Positions 7,234 through 13,166 of a stretch of DNA of 17,243 nucleotides are shown here, piece after piece (positions within the stretch are counted from its first letter, which is position 1; each line of letters starts with the position of its first letter). Below the pieces are notes generated by a model. The model was not told the DNA's origin. It made no database searches and was given only the letters and a program-made list of their open reading frames with translations. Made by a program: the position numbers and the translations under genes. Origin of the DNA: Anaerolineae bacterium. Lineage in GTDB: Bacteria > Chloroflexota > Anaerolineae > JAFGEY01. The stretch spans positions 1 through 17,243 of the forward strand of contig JAFGJF010000093.1 of the NCBI GenBank assembly GCA_016929205.1. The letters run 5' to 3'.

Positions 7234-7350
7234 CTAGACCTCAATCATAAAACAGCTCAGGAGGAACACCCGGATCACTTGCTCCGACACTGCTCCTACA
7301 AAGAACAACGGCCCTGCGAAAAAGACCAACAGCCCGAGGATTCTCCCCAC
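7234..7350 (-). CDS. Small putative membrane protein, 38 residues
   Basis: A short minus-strand frame from GTG at 7348-7350 to TAG at 7234-7236. It encodes a very hydrophobic peptide (ILGLLVFFAGPLFFVGAV near residues 4-21, then VFLLSCFMI at 28-36), enough for one or two membrane helices. GGAAGG lies 4 bases before the GTG. The stop codon touches the ATG of the methyltransferase-like gene with no gap, which fits translational coupling. It may instead be a remnant of the decayed membrane-protein gene upstream, because the frame stays open for 11 more codons before an in-frame TGA. I do not recognise a family. Confidence 0.42.
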   Translation of the reverse strand: MGRILGLLVFFAGPLFFVGAVSEQVIRVFLLSCFMIEV

Positions 7351-7380
7351 ATTCCCTTCCGTGTAGAGACTATCCTCTCC

Positions 7381-7443
7381 TCATCTCTTGATGACGATCA
7401 CTCATCTCTTGATGACGATCACTCATCTCTTGATGACGATCAC
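7381..7443. repeat. Three perfect 21-bp tandem repeats
   Basis: Units at 7381-7401, 7402-7422 and 7423-7443 are identical, each starting TCATCTCTTGATGACG. Since 21 is a multiple of three, each strand repeats a heptapeptide in every frame. On the minus strand the unit equals the six codons VIVIKR plus a TGA stop that would end the upstream MFS-like frame, so the array looks like tandem duplication of a gene terminus. Confidence 0.95.
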
Positions 7444-7811
7444 TGTGACCGACAGCAAACCCAAGACAGCTGCGCCGCCCACAGCATCCCCAGCGAAAAG
7501 TCCAACGTAAGGGCCATTGACGTGATCGCTTGCTGCCGGGCCTGGTGGGCGGGATCGGCTTGCTCGCGAATGCGGCAGGTGTTCCACACCGCCTGGGAAA
7601 AGGCACACGCGCCAATCACCGCCAGCAGCGCGATCAAGGCCACTCCAACGGGCACGAGGGCAAAAAGTGCCACGGATGTCGCGCTGGCAAGGCCGAGGAT
7701 CGCGTAGCGGTGTTGTTTCAAACTTTTCATCCATCTCGCCACCTCCACCGGGTAGTCATGATTATCGGGCTGGAGTCTGGTCAAACACTCAAAACGGTAT
7801 CGGTTTCGCAT
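7423..7811 (-). pseudogene. C-terminal fragment of an MFS transporter, probably frameshifted
   Basis: The minus strand encodes a membrane segment and loop typical of the second half of an MFS exporter: RWMKSLKQHRYAILGLAS, a long helix through FALVPVGVALIALLAVIGA, then FSQAVWNTCRIREQADP and ARQQAITSMALTL. The region matches the loop after helix 10, where intact relatives have a VWNT..R..P....GR pattern. The frame that carries this ends at 7440 with an unlikely tail (WVCCRSQ), while another frame gives a convincing next helix, GGAAVLGLLSVTVIVIKR, stopping at 7423. One frameshift between about 7470 and 7520 would join them. The first nine helices are missing. A start at 7730 (MKSLKQ) with GGAGG upstream could still make a 96-residue two-helix protein, so a small functional gene is the alternative. 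Confidence 0.45.
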
Positions 7812-7859
7812 TGTTACATCTCGGACGCCGTTGGCATCTGCGTGCTTGACGCAAGACCG

Positions 7860-8828
7860 TCACCTGGACACGATCTCGATCGACCGGACCAGGAGCGTAT
7901 TGCAGCCGGTGTCGTGCCAATCTCCCAGGTAGACGCCATTCCGATCGTACACCTCAACGCGAAGGATCTCGCGCCCGACGATCGCAACCCGATCCTGGGT
8001 ACGGACCTGGAGCAATTGGCGATAAATATCCTGGCTGACCGCCATCGTGTGCAACAGATTGATCGCACCTTCGGGCCGGGCCAGATCGGGCGAACGCCAC
8101 AAAAAATGGTGATCGATCACACTCGTCTTGACTCGCTCGGGGTCGGCGTAATCGCCAGAAGTGACCAAAATGTCGTGGGTCAAAAAAGGCACGCGATCGA
8201 AGCGGATCAACGAAGCATGCCGCACCAAACCGGCAAACCGCGAGTCCTCTGTGTTTTCATAGACGATCTTCCAGGTCTGCTCATCGCTTTGGATCGTCTC
8301 TATCGAAGACGAGATGGCCAAACGATCCCAATCAGGCTCGGCCAGCCCAAACCAATCGTGGTTGACCTTCACATACACGACGGTGACCAGCAGGCCCAAA
8401 AGAACCAGTGCGCCGATCACGTAAGCAGCCGGAAGCTCGAGCAAAAAGGCCAGCAGCGCCAACAGCCTGTTGGCAGGGCGCGGACGAGGGTGGGATGAAA
8501 CAGCCGGATACACCGCATCCGGCCCGGACGGAGGGACAGGCGCAGCAAGAGGCGCTGCCGGTATGGAATCGGGGGGCTGCAGTTGGGCCAGATAGCGCTG
8601 CGCCGCTGCGTGGCCGGGATCGATCTCCACGATGCGCCGCAAACACGCGATCCGTTCTGCATCCGTTTCGGCGGCCTGGCAGGCCCAACCCCAGGCTGCG
8701 ACGCTGCGCGGATCGTGCTGTAGCACGGCCGCAAGCAGCGCACGCGCTTTGGACCTGTCTCCCTGGCGAAGCGCAGCGCCGACCCGGGCCAATGTCTCGC
8801 GCTCTGCACGTTTTGTCATCTCGTTCAT
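7860..8828 (-). CDS. TPR-type membrane protein with unknown C-terminal domain
   Basis: A 322-residue protein in three parts. Residues 8-85 form TPR-like helical pairs (LRQGDRSKARALLAAVLQHDPRSVAAWGWAC and the following pair ending IDPGHAAAQRYLAQL, both with the DP/alanine pattern of tetratricopeptides). Residues 86-118 are a Pro/Ala-rich linker. Residues 121-155 are one or two membrane helices, and 156-322 form a soluble domain that I do not recognise, rich in beta strands and aspartate and with a late GREILRVEVYDRNGVYLGDWHD segment. The N-terminal TPR would be cytosolic and the C-terminal domain outside if there is a single crossing. A strong promoter ends 6 bases before the ATG, with no ribosome site between, so a leaderless message is likely. 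It is probably transcribed alone. Function unknown. Confidence 0.8.
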   Translation of the reverse strand: MNEMTKRAERETLARVGAALRQGDRSKARALLAAVLQHDPRSVAAWGWACQAAETDAERIACLRRIVEIDPGHAAAQRYLAQLQPPDSIPAAPLAAPVPPSGPDAVYPAVSSHPRPRPANRLLALLAFLLELPAAYVIGALVLLGLLVTVVYVKVNHDWFGLAEPDWDRLAISSSIETIQSDEQTWKIVYENTEDSRFAGLVRHASLIRFDRVPFLTHDILVTSGDYADPERVKTSVIDHHFLWRSPDLARPEGAINLLHTMAVSQDIYRQLLQVRTQDRVAIVGREILRVEVYDRNGVYLGDWHDTGCNTLLVRSIEIVSR

Positions 8829-8834
8829 GGCTTT

Positions 8835-8863
8835 ATCATACCACAGACTCGCGCCGATGTCAC
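8835..8863 (-). promoter_or_regulatory. Promoter placed for a leaderless transcript of the TPR protein gene
   Basis: On the minus strand, GTGACA (8858-8863) and TATGAT (8835-8840) are separated by exactly 17 bases. Only six bases lie between the -10 box and the ATG at 8826-8828, which puts the predicted first transcribed base on the A of the start codon. There is no Shine-Dalgarno sequence in front. Confidence 0.6.
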
Positions 8864-8891
8864 TCTGTGCCGTTACGCCACCTATAGTCCG

Positions 8892-9869
8892 TCAAACACG
8901 CGCCAACGCCTTCTCCTCACTCAAACGCAAAAACGCCTCGCACATCGCATCGATCGCCTCCTGCCGGTGTCCCGCGCCCACCGGGTCCGAGTACCAGCGG
9001 GGGATAAAGCCCCCCTCCGGCCGGCCGAGCAGGCGCACCATGTCGCGGCAGTAGGCCCGGATCTCGTCCAGCGACCCGTTGACCATCGTATTCTGGATAT
9101 CCACCGGCGAAAAAAAGGTGATCCGCCCGCCAAAGCGCTCGCCGAGCAAGGCCAGCCCCATGTTCTCTTGCTGGTCCATGTGCACCACGTCGAGGCCGAT
9201 CTCGATCAGGTCGTCCAGGATGTCGACAATGTTGCCGCAACTGTGCAAAAAGGTCAGCAGCCCGGCCTCGTGCGCGGCCCGGTAGATACGCGCGTATCTC
9301 GGTTTCCAGATCGCCCGCCAGGCCTCCGGCGCGATCATCAAGCCCGTCTGCAAGCCCCAGTCGTCACAAAAGATATAGCCGTCCGCGCCCGCCTCGGCGA
9401 ATCGCTCGATAGCATACAGATTCATCTCGACCAGGATGTCGATCAACTGTCTCAACCTGTCCGGCGCGTCATAGATGTCCATCCATGCGTTTTGCAAGCC
9501 TCGGATAAAGTGCACCCGCTCATAGATCGAGATCCCGTTGGCCAGCAGGAATTTGTCCCCGGCTCGCTCCCGAGCACCCTTGAGACTCTCCCACCGCCTC
9601 GGTTCGCGGATATCGGGGATAGGCAGGCGGTCAAAATCGGCCCAATCCAGCAGCGGAAAGTGTTTGACCTCGCCCAAACTGCACACGCCAATATTCTCCC
9701 ACACCGCGCCCCATTCGTCCACCCCGCTCGATGGACGGTTGTCGGGCGACGGTGACATGCCCACGGAGGCAAAATCCGTGCCATATGGATCGGGAAAATC
9801 GTAGGGCAGCCGGTCTGCTCCCTGGAAACGAACCGTGCGCGCCACAACCTCTTTGCTCTTTATGCCCAT
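8892..9869 (-). CDS. URO-D superfamily protein (not HemE)
   Basis: A 325-residue TIM-barrel protein of the uroporphyrinogen decarboxylase superfamily, the fold shared by HemE and by cobamide-dependent methyltransferases such as MtaA and CmuA. Recognisable blocks are the N-terminal VVARTVRFQGADRLPYDF, IFCDDWGLQTGLMIAPEAWR near 166-185, FLHSCGNIVDIL (His209, Cys211) and FFSPVDIQNTM near 252. The H-x-C pair matches two zinc ligands of MtaA-type enzymes, but their third ligand, a Cys in a GGFILSxGC-like loop, is replaced by GGFIPRWYSDP, so zinc-based thiol methylation is doubtful. HemE's arginine-rich N-terminal site is also not evident. ATG at 9867-9869 is chosen because AGGAGG lies 8 bases upstream; the GTG at 9878 overlaps that site. 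Translation is coupled to the molybdenum hydroxylase. Function unknown. Confidence 0.85.
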   Translation of the reverse strand: MGIKSKEVVARTVRFQGADRLPYDFPDPYGTDFASVGMSPSPDNRPSSGVDEWGAVWENIGVCSLGEVKHFPLLDWADFDRLPIPDIREPRRWESLKGARERAGDKFLLANGISIYERVHFIRGLQNAWMDIYDAPDRLRQLIDILVEMNLYAIERFAEAGADGYIFCDDWGLQTGLMIAPEAWRAIWKPRYARIYRAAHEAGLLTFLHSCGNIVDILDDLIEIGLDVVHMDQQENMGLALLGERFGGRITFFSPVDIQNTMVNGSLDEIRAYCRDMVRLLGRPEGGFIPRWYSDPVGAGHRQEAIDAMCEAFLRLSEEKALARV

Positions 9870-9874
9870 ACCCG

Positions 9875-9883
9875 TCACCTCCT
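9875..9883 (-). promoter_or_regulatory. Ribosome binding site made from the last codons of the preceding gene
   Basis: The minus strand reads AGG-AGG-TGA, giving the C-terminal Arg-Arg and stop of the molybdenum hydroxylase. The same AGGAGGTGA is a near-perfect anti-16S match 8 bases before the ATG of the URO-D-like gene. It fixes the start of the second gene at 9869 and implies coupled translation. Confidence 0.8.
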
Positions 9884-12580
9884 GTTAACGTCCTGCAATG
9901 CAGCCAATACGCGCTCCGGCGTGGCCGGAAGGGCGTCTAGTTGCGCGCCGGTGGCATTGGCGATGCCGTTCACGATCGCCGGCGCAGTCGGAATCGAGGT
10001 CAGTTCGCCCACACCTTTGCCGCCAAATGGCCCGTCGGGATCGCGGTACTCGACAAAGATCGGCACGATCTGTGGCACTTGGTCGATCCGGGGCAGATGA
10101 TACTGAGCCAGCGTCGGCGTCAGCAGCACGCCCTGCTCAAAGCGCATCTCTTCGTGCAAGGCGTACCCGATCCCCATCACCACCCCCCCCTCGATCTGAC
10201 CGCGCAGTCCCAACGGGTTGAGGGCGCGGCCGACGTCCTGGGCGCTAATCACCTTGAGCACCTTAACTTCTCCCGTCCTGGTATCGACCTCGACGAGGGC
10301 CGCCTGCGTGGCATAGCCAAATCCAAAGTGCATGTCGCCCGCGCGTCCCAGGGCGGTCGTTTTGGGCGGGATATAGGTCGCCTCTTCGCGCAGCGACAGG
10401 CCCAGGGCGCGCGCTTGCTCGACGGCCTGGGCAAAATTGAACCCGGCCAAATCGGTTTCGCGGAGCAGCCGCGCCCGCAGCCATTCGGCGGCCAGACGCA
10501 CCGCGTTGCCGGTGACAAACGTCTGCCGTGAGGCCGTGGTCGGGCCACAGTCGTAGGTCAGATCGGTGTCGCCGACGGTCACGTCTACCTGCTCGATGGC
10601 AATGTCGAGCGTTTCGGCGGCCATGGCGGCGACAATCTGCACCAGGCCCTGGCCTACTTCGGCCGCGCCGACGCCAACCCACAAACGGTCGTTATCCGTG
10701 ACCTGGACGATCGCCCTCGCGCCGTCGTCCAGGCCGCCGCCCAGGCCCACATTCTTGTAGCCGCAGGCCAGCCCCCAGGCGCGACGCTTGTCGCCATCCA
10801 CCCCAACCTGCCATCCCCCTGATTCCTGGACAGCCTGCACCACGCGATCGAGCGATTCGATCATGCCGATCTCGTCGCGGATCAGTTGTCCGGTTGCCGT
10901 CATGCTGCCCTGGCGCAGCACGTTTTTCCGCCTGACCTCAACGGGCGACAGACCCAGTTCGCGGGCCATCAAGTCGATCTGCCGTTCAACGGCAAAAGCG
11001 GCCTGCGGCACGCCAAAGCCTCGGAACGCACCCGACGGCGAATTGTTGGTATACACGGCGCGGGAAACGACGCTGACGTGTGGCACGTCATATGGGCCGG
11101 CAACGTGCGTGGCCGTGCGGGTCATGACCGGCAGTCCCAGGCTGGCATAGGCCCCGGTGTCGCCATCGATCCGCGCCTCCACGGCGACGAGCTTGCCCGC
11201 TCGGGTCATCCCCATCTTGAGCTGAATCATCGTCGCGTGACGCTTGGGGTGCACGACCATCGACTCGCGCCGGGTAAAGACCAGCTTGACCGGGCGCCTG
11301 GTCACATATGCGCCCAGGGCGGCGTGGATCTGTGCTGCAATGTCCTCTTTGCCGCCAAAGGTGCCGCCGACGGCAGCAGCGATCACGCGAACGTCATCCT
11401 CGGGCAGAGCCAACATAGCCGCGATCTGCTCGCGGTCTTCAAACGGGATCTGAGATCCAACGTAAACCACGATCCGCCCATTGGCCGTGGGCACGGCCAG
11501 CGACGCTTCGGGTTCCAGAAAGGCATGCTCTTGAGTTTGGGTGCGATAGGTGCGCTCGACCACCAGGTCGGCCTCTTGAAAGCCCTGCACGACATCGCCC
11601 TTGGCAAAACGCACCTCGTGCATCAAGTTGCCGCCATCGTGCAGAGCGGGCATGCCTTCGTTGAACGCCATCTGTGGCGAGTCGATCACCGGCTGCGGAT
11701 CATAGTCGATCGCGATCGCTTGCGCGGCGGCCCTGGCCTGCGCTTCCGTCTCGGCAGCAACAACGGCGATGGCATCGCCGAGATAACGAACGCGCTCGCC
11801 CTCGCCGACCAGGACCGGCCAATCTTGGCGAATCAGGCCGTGCTTGCGCGCGCCGGGAATGTCGGTCGCGGTGAGAACGGCGACGACGCCGTCCATAGAT
11901 ATCGCAGAAGCGATATCTATGGCTCGGACAATGGCGTGCGCGTGGTCGCTGCGGCGGACGGCGGCGTGCAGCATAGCCTCCTCAGTCAGGTCAGCGGTAT
12001 AACGCGCGGCGCCGGTCACTTTGGCCACGGCATCGGGACGAACGACAGCGCGCCCGACCACGTGCAGCGGCGTAGCGCTCTCGATGGGAGGGGAAACAGT
12101 ACCGCCGGCAGCACGGCGTACGGCTCGACAGATCGAGGCATAACCGGTGCAGCGGCAGAGGTTGCGTTTCAGCGCCTGCACGATGTCATCGTCGCTGGGA
12201 TGGGGATTGGCATCGAGCAGCGCTTTGGCGGACATGATAAAGCCCGGCGTGCAAAAACCGCACTGCACAGCACCCTCATCGATGAATGCCTGTTGCAGGG
12301 GGTGCAACAGGCCATCCTGCGCCAGCCCCTCGATCGTTTCGACCCGCATACCGTCAGCGATATTCGAGCGGCGGCTGCCCGTCCCCCGGATCAGGCAGGC
12401 TCGTCGCGCCTGACCATCGACAATGACCGTGCACGCGCCGCAATGTCCTTCGCCGCAACCGTTTTTGGTACCGGTCAACCGGAGTTGGTCGCGCAGCACC
12501 TCGAGCAGCGACGTCCTGGCGCCAACCCAAACGCGCTTTTCCTGCCCGTTGACAATCAAGGTCACATCTCGTTCGTCCAT
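9875..12580 (-). CDS. Molybdenum hydroxylase (aldehyde oxidoreductase/xanthine dehydrogenase type), 2Fe-2S and Mo domains fused, no FAD
   Basis: A 901-residue enzyme of the xanthine oxidase family, which hydroxylates aldehydes, purines or other aza-aromatics using water. Residues 1-80 are a plant-type 2Fe-2S domain (Cys42, 47, 50, 62), and 85-155 are the helical 2Fe-2S domain (Cys107, 110, 142, 144). From about 172 comes the molybdopterin part: GRAVVRPDAVAKVTGAARYTADL, GGTFGGKED (405-413), GAFRGFG (517-523) and GKGVGEL with the catalytic Glu859. The AFRGFG loop is xanthine dehydrogenase/aldehyde oxidoreductase-like and lacks the CO-dehydrogenase Cys loop. The whole has the length and layout of Desulfovibrio Mop (907 residues), which lacks FAD; selenium-dependent xanthine dehydrogenases share this layout. 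Electrons would pass to an outside acceptor. The ATG at 12578-12580 has AGGAG 8-9 bases upstream. Substrate unknown; no cofactor genes are present. Confidence 0.92.
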   Translation of the reverse strand: MDERDVTLIVNGQEKRVWVGARTSLLEVLRDQLRLTGTKNGCGEGHCGACTVIVDGQARRACLIRGTGSRRSNIADGMRVETIEGLAQDGLLHPLQQAFIDEGAVQCGFCTPGFIMSAKALLDANPHPSDDDIVQALKRNLCRCTGYASICRAVRRAAGGTVSPPIESATPLHVVGRAVVRPDAVAKVTGAARYTADLTEEAMLHAAVRRSDHAHAIVRAIDIASAISMDGVVAVLTATDIPGARKHGLIRQDWPVLVGEGERVRYLGDAIAVVAAETEAQARAAAQAIAIDYDPQPVIDSPQMAFNEGMPALHDGGNLMHEVRFAKGDVVQGFQEADLVVERTYRTQTQEHAFLEPEASLAVPTANGRIVVYVGSQIPFEDREQIAAMLALPEDDVRVIAAAVGGTFGGKEDIAAQIHAALGAYVTRRPVKLVFTRRESMVVHPKRHATMIQLKMGMTRAGKLVAVEARIDGDTGAYASLGLPVMTRTATHVAGPYDVPHVSVVSRAVYTNNSPSGAFRGFGVPQAAFAVERQIDLMARELGLSPVEVRRKNVLRQGSMTATGQLIRDEIGMIESLDRVVQAVQESGGWQVGVDGDKRRAWGLACGYKNVGLGGGLDDGARAIVQVTDNDRLWVGVGAAEVGQGLVQIVAAMAAETLDIAIEQVDVTVGDTDLTYDCGPTTASRQTFVTGNAVRLAAEWLRARLLRETDLAGFNFAQAVEQARALGLSLREEATYIPPKTTALGRAGDMHFGFGYATQAALVEVDTRTGEVKVLKVISAQDVGRALNPLGLRGQIEGGVVMGIGYALHEEMRFEQGVLLTPTLAQYHLPRIDQVPQIVPIFVEYRDPDGPFGGKGVGELTSIPTAPAIVNGIANATGAQLDALPATPERVLAALQDVNRR
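11893..11922. repeat. Perfect 13-bp inverted repeat inside the molybdenum hydroxylase gene
   Basis: CCATAGATATCGC (11893-11905) and GCGATATCTATGG (11910-11922) are exact inverse complements around a four-base loop, a strong hairpin inside coding sequence. It encodes residues 220-230 (AIDIASAISMD) at the start of the molybdopterin part, and is AT-richer than its surroundings. Confidence 0.9.
12288..12312. repeat. 10-bp inverted repeat in the iron-sulfur part of the same gene
   Basis: GCCTGTTGCA (12288-12297) and TGCAACAGGC (12303-12312) are exact inverse complements around GGGGG. The segment encodes LLHPLQQA, a normal family motif, so the symmetry may be a chance result of the codons used. 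Confidence 0.7.
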
Positions 12581-12633
12581 CTCACGGCACTCCTGTCCGG
12601 CAAAGAGTTGCATCCGCACTTACACGCTTGGGG

Positions 12634-12662
12634 ATTATAACACGCCCGCACAAGACCGGCAA
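12634..12662 (-). promoter_or_regulatory. Promoter of the molybdenum hydroxylase/URO-D operon
   Basis: The minus strand has TTGCCG (12657-12662), a 17-base spacer, and a consensus TATAAT (12634-12639) with TG one base before it (extended -10). Transcription would start near 12627 and leave a leader of about 46 bases with a ribosome site before the ATG at 12580. Confidence 0.7.
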
Positions 12663-12689
12663 ACGGCTGGTAGGCCGGTAGCTGATGGA

Positions 12690-12718
12690 TTGACAAATCT
12701 TGTAGCCGGTGTTAAAAT
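12690..12718 (+). promoter_or_regulatory. Promoter of the cupin gene
   Basis: Consensus TTGACA (12690-12695), a 17-base spacer and TAAAAT (12713-12718) on the plus strand. It lies back to back with the molybdenum hydroxylase promoter, the -35 boxes being 27 bases apart, so one regulator could control both directions. The start would be near 12725, with a leader of about 32 bases. Confidence 0.75.
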
Positions 12719-12756
12719 CACCGCCATTCGACATTCACATAGGAGGCAATGAACCG

Positions 12757-13131
12757 ATGAAAATCAAACATTGGACAGACGTACCCGCAGAACCCGTGCC
12801 GGGATTGGACGGGGCAACGATTCGCTGGGTGCTGGCCGAAAAGGACAATGCGCCTCATTTTGCGCTGCGTGTGATCGAGGTTCAGCCGGGATCGGCAACA
12901 CCCCATCACGCCCACTGGTGGGAACATGAGGTCTTTGTTTTGAACGGCAAGGGCGCGCTCGTCACGGACGAGGGCGAAGCACCGCTCTCCCCCGGCACGA
13001 CGATCCTGGTTGAAAAAGACGAAAAACACCAATTTCGTAACGTGGGCGATGAGGTGCTGCGCTTTATCTGCCTGATTCCGTACCAGTGGCTGGAAGGCCT
13101 GGCCGAAAAGCACGCCGCGCCAAGTCAATGA
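12757..13131 (+). CDS. Single-domain cupin protein
   Basis: A 124-residue cupin, one six-stranded beta-barrel. Motif 1 is GSATPHHAHWWEHEVFVLNG with candidate metal ligands His51, His53 and Glu58, and motif 2 is SPGTTILVEKDEKHQFRN with His91. All four usual ligands are thus present, so a bound Mn, Fe, Ni or Zn is expected. Small cupins act as isomerases, dioxygenases or sensors, and the sequence does not choose. The ATG at 12757 starts the fold; AGGAGG lies 10 bases upstream, and a closer ATG at 12749 (2 bases from AGGAGG) opens only a three-codon frame whose TGA overlaps the true start as ATGA. Divergent from the molybdenum hydroxylase with a shared control region, it may handle a product of that pathway (inference). 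Confidence 0.9.
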   Translation: MKIKHWTDVPAEPVPGLDGATIRWVLAEKDNAPHFALRVIEVQPGSATPHHAHWWEHEVFVLNGKGALVTDEGEAPLSPGTTILVEKDEKHQFRNVGDEVLRFICLIPYQWLEGLAEKHAAPSQ

Positions 13132-13166
13132 TCGCCCACAAGTACCAACAGGGGTTGAATGCCTAG

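Noticed and set aside
7381..7443. CRISPR array
   Set aside because: The units are directly tandem with no spacers and are only 21 bp; no cas genes are present.
7075..7707. Plus-strand frame with repeated SSLDDDH heptapeptide
   Set aside because: The repeat only reflects the 21-bp DNA array. The frame runs antisense to the methyltransferase-like gene and has no ribosome site.
8892..9869. HemE, uroporphyrinogen decarboxylase of heme synthesis
   Set aside because: The overall fold matches, but HemE active-site hallmarks are not seen, and an H-x-C-G motif of the methyltransferase-like branch is present.
9875..12580. Aerobic carbon monoxide dehydrogenase large subunit
   Set aside because: The active-site loop is AFRGFG rather than the Cys-containing CO-dehydrogenase loop, and the iron-sulfur domains are fused in front.
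10886..12640. A 584-codon plus-strand open frame
   Set aside because: It lies opposite the molybdenum hydroxylase, whose motifs are unmistakable, and its translation has the His/Arg/Gly-rich look of an antisense shadow.
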